This document shows, one piece after another, positions 50,494 through 61,303 of a DNA stretch of 64,000 nt. The stretch is from Zygnema cylindricum (Eukaryota; Streptophyta; Zygnematophyceae; Zygnematales; Zygnemataceae). The notes below the pieces were generated by a model. That model was not told the DNA's origin and did not search any database. It saw only the letters and a program-made list of their open reading frames with translations. The stretch spans positions 62,001 through 126,000 of the forward strand of contig JBBHKE010000833.1 of the NCBI GenBank assembly GCA_037447655.1, in the 5' to 3' direction. Numbering within the stretch: position 1 is the first letter of the stretch; each line of letters opens with the position of its first letter. The translations under genes and the position numbers were made by a program.

Positions 50494-51900
50494 GGTGAAG
50501 TTCCATTACACGAAAAGTGAAGTTGTTTGCAAAAAATTCGGACTCCTCCGTACTCCCCATGTGTCCAAGTAAGGGTTTTTTTTCCGTCGTTTTCACAGAA
50601 AATTCCCGTCGTTTTCACAGAAAATGGGACTTTCAACGAGAAAATATTAAGCCGTACGAAAAATGGGCAAAAACACAAGTACATTTTGCGTCATCTTGGA
50701 ACTTGGAAGGTACGACAATTTGGCGTTATTATCATCGCGACCCACTTCCAGATCATCTTCACCTTTGCACTGGAATCAAATCGTGACCTGATTTATCCGA
50801 TTTCAACTCACGTGTACCACTTAATTATGAACACGTGGATTGCATGCGTCAAACGTTTTCAAAAAAAATTGCACGAAGGAAAGTACACGCTATTTTTTTC
50901 ACTGCTCGTCACGAGCATGCACATAAGAAAATGACAAACTTGTACGGAAAAAAACTTGCAGGGGTCGCGGACCTCCACTTTCCTTCATGGGTCCTTTGCA
51001 AAAGTTTACGTCGTCCTCGTCTCTCTTCCTCTTTCTCACTCGATCGCTCTTATTTCTCTCCCCTAAATGAAATGCGGCAATGATGGTTTAAAATGAAATT
51101 TTTTTTTTTTTATCTTTTTTTTGAATATCTTTAGTCGTAGTTTGACGGCATATCGAATGATAAAAGATAAATAAAAGAAATCGGAAGCCATGGCGGAATG
51201 TTTACGTACTAATGACGTTATAGCGTGGCGTGACTTCGCAACGTCAAAACCCCAAACATCTACGATGTCAGAAAAACCTCGACGTCTACAACCGTCGCCG
51301 CTTTTGTCGACGTCACTTATTTTAGGAAGTTTCGCAGTAATCTACATTTCGTTTCGTAGTCTGTCGCACATATTGTAGACGTCTACGACTGTCATAAATT
51401 TGAAGTAATGAAAGTGCAAGTAATGAATGACATAGGAACATTTTGAAAAGTACACCGTAAAATCTGCGCTAAATTCCAAAGTAACGTTTCAAAATTTCGT
51501 TACATGGGCACACGCCCATACTCATTCAAAATCCAACAAAAATACAAACGAAATGACGCTATTTCTGTTAGCGTCCATTCGTCCATTCGTCAAACTATTT
51601 CTGACAACGCTCATTCGTCGCGCGAAAAAATAGGAACCCTAAAATAATGAGGTGGTATCTGAACAAGGTGTCTCTGCAAAGGGTACAGAAGTTGTGTTGA
51701 ACGATGACTTGGTAGTTGGTACGCAAATGAAGATTTTTGGTCGGTGTGAAAATCATTGACTATTTTTAAAATCCGATCTCAACTCACGTGTACCACTTAA
51801 TTATGCACACGTGGATTGCAGACTTTGCGCAATGGAACTTCGTTCAAATTGTAGCATTCTGTAATGTTGGCCGTACAGAATGTCGTAATGGAACTTCACC
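50494..51900. mobile_element. 1.4-kb unit with 16-bp inverted ends GGTGAAGTTCCATTAC
   Basis: GGTGAAGTTCCATTAC at 50494-50509 recurs inverted at 51885-51900 (GTAATGGAACTTCACC). A related third end occurs at 52076-52096 (TAATGGAACG then CCACCTTA), mirrored by TAAGGTG at 50491. Within the unit, a block with CAACTCACGTGTACCACTTA near 50805 recurs near 51780. No transposase frame and no clear target duplication were seen, so class is open. Confidence 0.5.
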
Positions 51901-52250
51901 CTTGCCATTTTCGAGATAATCAGCCTGGTTTATCAGGTGTTCGGGTACAACGACCCATAATTTCAGTAAATGACAAACACTTGTGGTGACTATAGCGATA
52001 TATCATAGTCCGATACGTGATACATCGATATCAATGAAACCCAGCCCGTAGAGCTGGCCGTACGATTACAGAATTTCCTAATGGAACGCCACCTTAAGTC
52101 GGTCTAAGGGCATTAGGGCAATTATAACAGTTAGCTTCTGGTTACAATCTTTTGTTTCTCCCTTTTGTGTTTCTGGAAGTGGAATATGGAAGTTTATAAT
52201 TAACGACGATCTTGATATGTCTTCACAGCACAATTATAGATCTGGCTGCA

Positions 52251-55200
52251 ATGGTGTGGAGGAGAGTCGCTTGCCGACGTATCGCATCACATCTTTGCAA
52301 ATTGGGTGAGTGTGGTGTCGTTTGAAGAATTTAAACGCTGTACTTTTGTTTTCCTACTTTTTGATCAACGCTCATCTCTGTGATCATGAACCAGTTCTTG
52401 TGTGGAAAATAGGATTGTACCAGGTCTCCTCACAGTTATTTCTTTATCATGGATATGTCGGTACTCATGTATGTTTTGGTTTCACTGGCTCCCATCTAGA
52501 GTTAGCCAGACTCGTATGCTATTCAAAGGACTTGAGGCATTTGATGTAAGTTTTAGTGTGCTAGGTAAATTAATGGCGGAGAAAAAAGTTTTGAGCGCAA
52601 ATGAGAGAACATGTATGCGGCTAATGCAGTCTCAATGTTTCTGGATGTTCGGTTGATATGGTAATGGCTCAACTCCTGTGTTACTTCTGAATGGATCTTG
52701 ATGTCAGTTGTGTTAATCTTTTTTTTGGTGAGCACATTTTGTTTCATTCCCTTCTGCGGACTGATCGTTTTAGATTCTAAATTTTGGGAGTGAAATTTTT
52801 AGATAAATTGTATTCTGGTTAATGCAGGGACATGCCTGCCTGTCTATCAATTTTATCCCTGCATGTTTCTCTCGAGATGGGCAAGCTGGTCCTATTTGTT
52901 GACAACAGCCCTTGGACATCTGGTTTGCAACGTTCTCAATCAGCACGTCTCTGGCAACTCATGGTCACTCAGGTGCAACCTTTTTAGTTGTTTCAAGGAC
53001 ATGTGATAGAACTGGCATGACAATTGGTTTAATTTCAAGTTCTCTCTCTCTTACTTTTTTTTCTGGCATTTGATGCATCTTGGTTTAATAGGTTTGCCAA
53101 TACCCAGAGAACCTTTCGGAAATCTGGGTCCTGTTCTGGTCATGTCTGGCACTTTGCTGTGTAAACTTTTGGCCTGTTTGTCAACATTTTTGGGACAAAT
53201 AGATCATGTGATGATTTAAGGACTTAAGCTTACAAGCCTAGTAAATAATCTCTTTCTCAGGCAAACATGACAATTGCTTGCAAGTACTTCAGAGAGATAA
53301 GGTGCTCATCACCTACTTTGCAAAACATGCTTTCAGTTTAAGTTGCAAATATCTTTCTTTTCTTTCTTGGTTGTGCCATCTTGCATGCTAGTCCCGTGAG
53401 TCCCCTTTTACCAATCACAAGGAGCTCGCTCGTGCAAGGCGGAGATTGAACCTTGTGGAGGATTATTGTCAAGTAGAGCCAGCAACCTTTAGGTTAATCT
53501 TCGTAAACTCTTTGACTCCTGGGCTGCTTTATGCATTTGATTGATGTTTGGTAACCTTAAAGTAGTAGCTCAGTTGATGCAGGCTCGAGAAATGAAGTAT
53601 ATAGCCAGGGCTGATTCGCTAATCTTCAATCTGCACAGACACGTGATGATGTTTTACAGCACTTACTCATGCTATTCGTATAATTAGCGTATATATGCAA
53701 TCTGCGGAATTTTCTTGAAATTTCAACTAGATCATTTGGACAGGCACATCTGTGTGGGGTCATGTCATGCTGTCATACGAGGTATGAATGTGTGTTGTGA
53801 TGAAGGGCTGGCAAATAAATTGCTCATTACATTTTATTTTTTGTATTGGGCTGACTGCCATCATGTTTGTTGTCCAAGTATATGTGCATTGCAAAAGAGG
53901 GTGCCACAGTTTTGCCTTGTGGAAGTGTCAGCATTTGAATTGTGATGTGATTTTGCATTTAGCTAACCCTGTCTGCAGTTTGGTGGGAAGTCTCATTAAG
54001 GAGCCTGGCTGGCTGGTATTAGGAATCCTAATCATCGACATGAAAGGCAGAGTGGGCAATTACGCCATCGCCGTATGAAATGGCCGTCTCTTGCAGCCTT
54101 AGTCCGCCGTCTGCAGGCACGCAGGAAGGCTTCTGCTCGGGGGCACAATCCTCCTAACGGTCTCTATGGTTGCGTAACCTTTGAAATATATTGGGTTGAT
54201 GTGTGTGGGATAAGCTACATCAATGAACTGCAGGTGGGCCATGCCGGGTCATGCCCAAAAGTTGTTTATCTTTATACTTAGTAACCCATTTGGATACATG
54301 AACCTTTTTTTCAAACTTTAGGACAATATTAAGTAGGTGGTTGAATGCGGTGGAAGGGTAAAGGGCATTTTAGTGATTTTCTGGTTAGTTTGGCAGGAAT
54401 TTGAATTTCAATTAGTTGCGTGATGTAGCAAAAGCGTGGTAGTGTTGTTGCACAATTGACCAGTTAGTTGATAAAAGCTATGACTTTGGATGTGCAATCA
54501 ATGTATACCGCATATTTGTTTTTTGGGATTTTTGATTCCATGCAGGGAGCCACTATTGTGCAGGGTCAGCCATGGATGCACTGACTGTAGTACTATACTC
54601 ACTCATGTACCGATAAAAAATATTTGTTTGTAATGGTCAGTGCGGCGAGTTGAATTCTTTCAAATTTGCCTTTTTGCAGTCACGTTTACATGCAAATTGA
54701 AGTCCAAATGGACTGCATTTTTTTCCATTAGAATTGTTTAATCTCATCATATTCAATTTCATTTGGCTGGTGCTCTAATTTTGGTGTCTTATTGAAAAAG
54801 GTAAATGCTCCCCAAAAAATGGTTTTTTTGAAGCAGTTTTGTCTTAAAGAAAAAGCTAATCTATGGTTGAGTGTTGCAATTTGTATATTTTGTAAATGAT
54901 TTATGGACTTTTGCTCTTTCTGAGTGGGCAAGGAGCTCAGATTGAAAGAGCCTCACCCCACCCTTTCTATTGCATTTAGTTAAATAGAAAAAACGTCAAT
55001 TTTTGTATGGCAGACTTGGCAATATCATGTGGTGGAACAAATATTGATTATCGCGTCGCTCAATGTGCAATTCTAGTGAGAAACATGGCATTCAGATCGG
55101 CGTTCATAGGTTGCCAAAGTCAAGTATGCTAGGCCATCACCAGTAACCACCTGCTGAAGCAGTGTTAATGTTTGGTGTGGTTTGGCCTCACATTGACGTC

Positions 55201-58200
55201 AACCGGATGTTGCAAATTCTCGTTTAAGACGGATCAGACTATATTACGTCAAGAAGAAAAGTATTTCGATTATTTTCTTTATCCCTTCTAAGTATTGTGT
55301 CAGTATTCATGTTATACATTCATTATCCACACTTTTTGATAATGTACATTAGAGCTTGGTTCAGTCTTAATCCTCCAGGTGTATAAGATGCTTTGTTTTG
55401 TTTCTATCTAGCACTTTAAAGGTTCATGTCATGGCATTTTTTATGCGGTTTTCATCAACAACGGCGGATATTTTACTAGTTTGTTTAGAAGGGCCAAAGG
55501 CATCAGAGTAGCATTGTATCAGTCCAAATTTGAACGGGTGCATATCTCTGTGCCATCCCGTATCATAGACAGTATGCACATCATGGTGCTGACACTGTTC
55601 TTTGCCTTCTCTTCCAAAGCATCAAATGTTAGTAACGGTCTACAGCAACTTCAAGGTATCTCGACTAATTCTGGGTCAAAAAGTCAATGGGCCTTTTTAT
55701 TTAATTTGCTGTGAGTTCTAACATGGATGATTTGCATTAATAATCGTGCCAAAGACCATCTGTGGCATCCGATACAACATAATGGGTTAATAAAATAAGA
55801 CACAGGATTGGAAATGTGTGTGGAAATTCCGAATGTTATTTGCAGAAATTTCCTCACTAGTGCAGTTACCCCAGCAGAAGATAAGATGGTAACCGGAAGT
55901 TGCTCACATACTCCTGGATCTTTGGGTGGCGGGGATGGCCAATGACAGGTTGATACAAATCTTGCACTCGAAACACAAAAAATGATTAAACGGGAGTTTA
56001 AAAGTGTTGCTCAGGCACATGCATGGCATTTGTCAGAGTTAGGAACTCTGACTCTTGAGGGACGAACTGAGCGTAACCCCCCTATTTGTGCAACTCTTCC
56101 TTCACCTATTAAAGATCCGACAGGGCTTGAAGCGGAGGCGTCCAAGAATGAATATGTAGTGGACAGTTTCAGTGAGAATAGGTTGCATTCAAGTGATGTA
56201 GCAAATAGTGATTTGCGATCTGATGATGGAACAATGGACCATGCAGCTCCTACCTCTCCAATCCGGCGGCAGTTATATACATTTCATGAAGGTGCAAAGA
56301 GAACAGTCTTGAATTTTGAGTCTGTTGAAGACTGGAGTGTACAGAGTGGGGAGTGCAGCAATGAAGGGGAAGATGGCAAGATGAGAAACCATGTGCACGA
56401 GGTGTCTCGGTGGATGGAAGAATGTCATGACAAATGTGGTCCCTGGGAGTTACGAAGTAGAGGATTTAATGTGTTGCACTTAGATGCTGTCAAGAATACA
56501 GGAACCGTGACTCGTGACCATTATATAGAGCATGCTGTTGTTTCAGACATGTGTGAAGGGAATGGAGGTAAGAGATTGGAAATGTCTGTGGGGAGCGAGA
56601 ATGCAACAGGAACTGTGACATGGCCGCTAATGTTGACTAACATATCTGACAGTCTTGAAGAGCCAGTTTACTGGGGCTCAAGGAACAGTCTCCTAAATTG
56701 TGGGGTGGGGCTGAAACCACCTGTGAGTGCTTCTCTTACTAATGGAATACCCCCCCCCTTGCCAATCAGTGATTTAAGTTTTCTTGTAGATAAGCATGGA
56801 GTTAATCATAGGAAAGCATGCGTAGCAACTCAGAGCATGTGTTGTAGGGCAAGTGGTGCATTCAGCAACCATACGGAAGCTATTGAATCAACTGATGGAT
56901 GCACTAACTCAGAAACAATGAATCAATCTGGTAGAGGTTACTACATGGAGGCAGTTGCAAGCAACGGCGTAACTTCTGATGATATAAATTTATCAGACTC
57001 TTTTCAATTACAGGGCCCAAACAAGCAGAGATGTAGCCACTCGTTGGAAATGTTTGTAGAAGGTGACTCCAACAGGCGGCAATCGGTTGACAAGAACGTA
57101 GCGAACAGTGAATTCAGCCAAGAAAGATATTCATACGGAAAGGAAACGTTTTTGTCAGCTATGTATAGTGGTGGACCTGGAGGTTTTGATTGGGGAAGGC
57201 CTCCTGGTATGGAGGAAAATTTTGCAGGGTCCATACATGCAGTGGAGAAAACTTGTGAAAAAGCTGGAAGGACCCAACAAAGCAAATTAGTCCAGAGGAT
57301 TGTCAATGAGGAACAAAGGGGAGAATGTGAGCCTGAAACATTAGATGAGGCGACAGTCAAAAGGAGGTTGGAAAGTGTAGATTTTGATTCGCTGCCAGCT
57401 ACACCAGTTACAGATGGGCAGACAACCTTGGCGAGTTTAAATGTCCGACCCATTCATTACAGAGACAAGATTGTTATCATACGCTTTAGAGATCTGGCCC
57501 TTCCTGGAGAGCTCCAGAAAATAATAACCGCAGACCTACGGCTTCTCAAGATGCTCGAATCTGGACTCCCCCCATGGGCTGTCTTTTGCCAATCCTGTCC
57601 TGTGCTATGCCATGTTTATCGACCATGGATGAGATCTTTGGCGCTTTATGTGTACTTTGGTGTGTCGGTTACTACAGTCCTAATTGGATTCTATGACCTT
57701 TACAAAAACGTTCCAGTATTGCGAGAAGCAATTGCCCGTTTGCTTGGGCCTCTGTCTGTGTGGATTGACGCATGGGGTGTGGGGTATCGCCTTAAATATT
57801 TAGGAACCATGCTTGTGCTTCAAAACCTACAACGGGCTTTGAAAGTCATCATCTCTCTTTTAAGGGGACTCAAACATTTATTGAGCTTTATGTTGCAGCC
57901 TATATATACCCCACTACTATCAGCCATAGATTGGCTTTGGCCAATTCTTGGAGTAAAGTGGGTTATTTGTGCAATTGTTGTGGAAGCCAAAGCTGCACTT
58001 TGGAAGGTGGGGTGGAGTGTTGGTGCATTTTCTGGAGCCACATTGTCGGTTCTGGCTCATTTATTGATGCCACTATGGCGACTCTTTCTGCTCTGGTGGA
58101 CTGTAGGTGAGCTGTTGAGAAGTTATTCTGATGGTTTTCACTTCTGAAATTACTCTCTTTAGGTGGTAATTTCAAAGGAGGAGAAAGGCAACCTAAGCAC

Positions 58201-61200
58201 GTTTGCTTACTCGTGGCTTTCTTATTGCTGGGGAAAGGATGGGTGCGATTCTGGTCAATATGCTATCCATGATGCTGCCATTATTTGTCATAAGCACCAT
58301 CAAGTGAGCTTGGGACTTTTGTGAAAAGGGGATCCTGACACTGCGAGTAGTGGGTGCAGTGTTCAGCTTCGTTTTTTCATCACTGGCGTTAATGCGAATG
58401 ATTGTTAAGGCCCCACTGTGCCTTCTATTGTCAGTTCTTAGAGCCACTGCATTACTTTCCTGTCAGATGTGGGAAGTCATAGCTGTGGCAAACCATCACT
58501 GCATAGAAGCAGTGAAGCTTCTATGCGCAGCAAGAAGGCCCGTGGTTGCAGGCCTCACCGCGACATCACATGCATCACCATGGCCGTTGATATGGAGAGC
58601 TCTTTGGCATGATCTGTTCCACAAGGTGAGGGGAGGTGGGAGGGTCTGGAGATTTTTTGCTGGTGTGTCCTTGTAAATTTATATCTTTCCTCTGTAAAAG
58701 ACTTTTCTGGTGCGTGTTATTGGCCCTTTCTGTGGTTTTTTAGAGTTTATGGTTTTAAGGGCTTTTTTGGATTTTTTCATTTTAGAAGGATTGAGTATTC
58801 TATGGAGAAAAAGGATTTCCTTTTTCAATTAAAGCTTCACTTCTTAAAAAATATTATTTGCCATGTCAGAAGGGGAAATTAATGGTATTGTAGGTATAGA
58901 CGAAACCTTACTCCTGGAGCTTGGAGTGTGATCTTCGCAACTTCAAAGAAATATGCAGATGGACAATAGCAGATGCAGTAGCACTAGTACTGGCAGCAGC
59001 AGTAGTACTACCAGCAGTAGCGAGAATAGTTATATTTTTTTTTATAAAAAAAGCCTCGATATATCGACGATACGATACATCGGCGATACATTGGCGATAT
59101 ATCGCGATATTTAGCTTTTCAAATATATCGAAGCAATATATCGATTGTCGGGTTCCTGAAATTCGATACATATTGAATATCGGCAAATGGTCCTCGATGC
59201 CCAACACTAATAACAACCCAACGCAGTAACTCAAAGCGATTTTGGTGCGAGATGTGCCACAGAAACAGCTGCCTGCTGCTGCTGCTGCTGCCAGTACTAG
59301 TGATACTGCAGCTGCTAGTACTAGCTACTGCTACTCCAAATTAATAAAAATAATAATAAAAAACTCACATTTTGTACACTTCAAAAAATAAACCCTAAAA
59401 ATAATAATAAACTGTCACATTTTGTACACTTCAATTTTTTTTTTTTTGCAGATCATACTTTGACTAAATTAGTGTGAACTTTTCGTATGCGCAGTCCTCT
59501 ATGTACTAAATTGTATGAATTTCAGAATTAGTACTTTTTTGTCGGTTACAATTTGCGGCATCTACCTTTAAGTCACGGAACGAAAGTCACGTCGTACGGC
59601 GTATCAGACAATTTGTCTTTTTCGCTAAAATAACATATTATATAAATATTAAATTTAAAAAATACTATATATCGCGATACATATCGCGATGATTTATGTT
59701 GGTCCCGGTACGATATATCGAGGAGTCTGCTCGATCGATATTCGATATATCGAATATCGAAATTATTGCGATATGAATTTACCCGATACCCAACACTAGT
59801 TGTTATCATTCTGTTTAGACTACATTTCGTTAGGTTAGTGTGGCAAAGTGCATGTTATTTATGCTATCATGCACATTAATTTACTATTGGTTTATTAAAT
59901 TCATGTCAGCCTGACTAATGCACATTGAGAGATTAAAATTTATTGTTTATCATTGATTGTGGACTACACTATGAAATAATGACAATGGTTCAATTTGAGG
60001 ACGAGTTGGTCCAATCTCCTGCAATTTTTTTCTTGTTCCTCATTTCTCGTCATGGTTTTCTAGTGAAAGGTGCAATGACTGGTGACGTGTAGTGTGCCTC
60101 CTTCACGCTGTTCGCGACGGGCGGCAGAATAGGTTAGCACTGGTGGATGTAGCGACAAAAATAGCGTGTAGGGCAATATGGCCCTATTATCACATTCAAG
60201 CCACTTTCTAGTGCGCCACAGAAGCGTATGGGACAGCAAAGTCAGTACAGGGACATGAAATGTATCAAAGATTATGATTTTGTCTCCCCCTAATTTGTAC
60301 TTATGCCCCAAACAAGTGACTTTATTTGTCAGTTACATTTTGCGGCGTCTACCTTTAAGTACGAACGAAAATCACGTCGTACGGCGTATCAGACAATTTG
60401 CCTTTTTCGCTAAAATTAACATATTATATAAATATTAAATTTAAAAAATAGCTGTAATAAAGAATTGCAGTTCTATACATCTGCATAGCTGCACATCTGA
60501 GAAATTAGCAAGACATTTGTTTTTGTAGTATATTGATGATTTTAATTGGCGTTAACAATCAAAATCAGGACTTTGGCACCTGTGGGTGGGGTACGCACAA
60601 AATGGTTTAAATACAGTGTCTTCTTTCAGTAGGCTCTTCATTTGTTTACAGGACTGTGGTTCCGCCGTGGCTCTGGAAATGAATGTTGTTGAACAAGTAG
60701 ATTGGAAAAATCTCTTTAGGTGATGAAGTTCCGAAGTTGAGATTTTTTTTTTTTTTTGGCCTGTTGTTTGGCTTGTTGCAATTGGTGCAAGCTTGTTTGT
60801 TGTTGTGAAGCCGCACATGTTGATGCAAACTGACATGTTGCTGGGTTCTTACATTGCTATACATTTTTCAGCGCTAAATGTCAGAAATGCTGTTTTGGTT
60901 TTGTACAGCATGACTCGGTTGCAAACCTTTGCTTGTTGTAGTGCGATTGCTGAAATCATGCCCATTGTCTGCTTATCGACTTGCTGGCGTTGTATGTTGT
61001 CAACATTGGCATGTACATGGGAGAGTGGGAGGGGCTGGGGCGGCTGCAAGATCCTCTGGCCTCTTATCCCTTCATTCTCTTAATAATTTGGTGGCCGTCC
61101 ATTTAAATAATGTTTTGGCTACTTGTGTGGCTTTGCACTTGCTATTCCTGCTAACTGTAGCTTGGATGTTTGCTAATTATAGCCGGTATGTTGATGATTG

Positions 61201-61303
61201 TTATTGTTTGCCTTCTCTTTTTGCTGCAGGTGTTCCATGCGATTCGCAGAGTTGTGAATGGATTGGCACATTTTCTTCTCACCTGCAATAGGCACCGCTT
61301 GAG
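52251..61303 (+). CDS. Large plant-type membrane protein of unknown function (8 exons found, 3' end missing)
   Basis: Supported exons: 52251-52305, 52500-52545, 52828-52972, 53392-53492, 54125-54233, 55949-58106, about 58193-58625, 61230-61303. The first six join GT-AG in phase. The N-terminal part reads LSLHVSLEMGKLVLFVDNSP, RLWQLMVTQ, FEIYWVDVCGISYINELQ, then VDTNLALETQKMIKREFKSV: a compact conserved domain. Then come about 450 variable polar residues, followed from about 57450 by YRDKIVIIRFRDLALPGELQ, LPPWAVFCQSCPVLCHVYRP, GFYDLYKNVPVL and RLKYLGTMLVLQNLQRALK with several hydrophobic segments, ending at ALWHDLFHK and VFHAIRRVVNGLAHFLLTCN. I recognise this as resembling an uncharacterised land-plant protein; I cannot give a function. 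The exon at 58193-58625 contains an in-frame TGA (58305-58307) unless a short intron removes it. The final exon was not found. Confidence 0.8.
58971..59313. repeat. Foldback arms of 32 bp (CAG/CTG-rich)
   Basis: AGATGCAGTAGCACTAGTAC (arm 58971-59002) is the reverse complement of arm 59282-59313 with two mismatches. The arms bracket the half hAT-like element ending at 59209. Surrounding GCA/GCT triplets extend the similarity. Confidence 0.75.
59040..59806. mobile_element. hAT-like element split and rearranged by an apparent inversion
   Basis: One element end (TCGATGCCCAACACTA) stops at 59209 and is followed by ATAACAAC. A second end in the same orientation (CCGATACCCAACACTA) stops at 59798 and is followed by GTTGTTAT, the exact reverse complement of that 8-mer. 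Both ends match the TAGTGTTGGG-type ends of the 50-bp element at 30417. ATATCG-rich subterminal DNA lies at 59040-59200 and 59664-59790. This is as expected if half of an inserted element and its flank were inverted. Inner limits are approximate. Confidence 0.7.
59541..60450. repeat. About 123-bp direct repeat pair (59541-59664 and 60328-60450)
   Basis: Both copies run from GTCGGTTACA/GTCAGTTACA through ACGTCGTACGGCGTATCAGA to AAATATTAAATTTAAAAAAT, with few mismatches. The first copy abuts the inverted hAT half at about 59664. The DNA between (59810-60327) has no exon. Confidence 0.85.

Noticed and set aside
55012-55075. Possible extra exon of the membrane-protein gene (starts TWQYHVVEQ)
   Set aside because: The exon starting at 55949 (VDTNLALETQKM) joins the previous exon in phase and matches the expected family sequence, so this segment is not needed.
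58305-58307. TGA read as selenocysteine
   Set aside because: No selenoprotein family similarity and no SECIS-like element recognised; a small intron or a disrupted allele is simpler.
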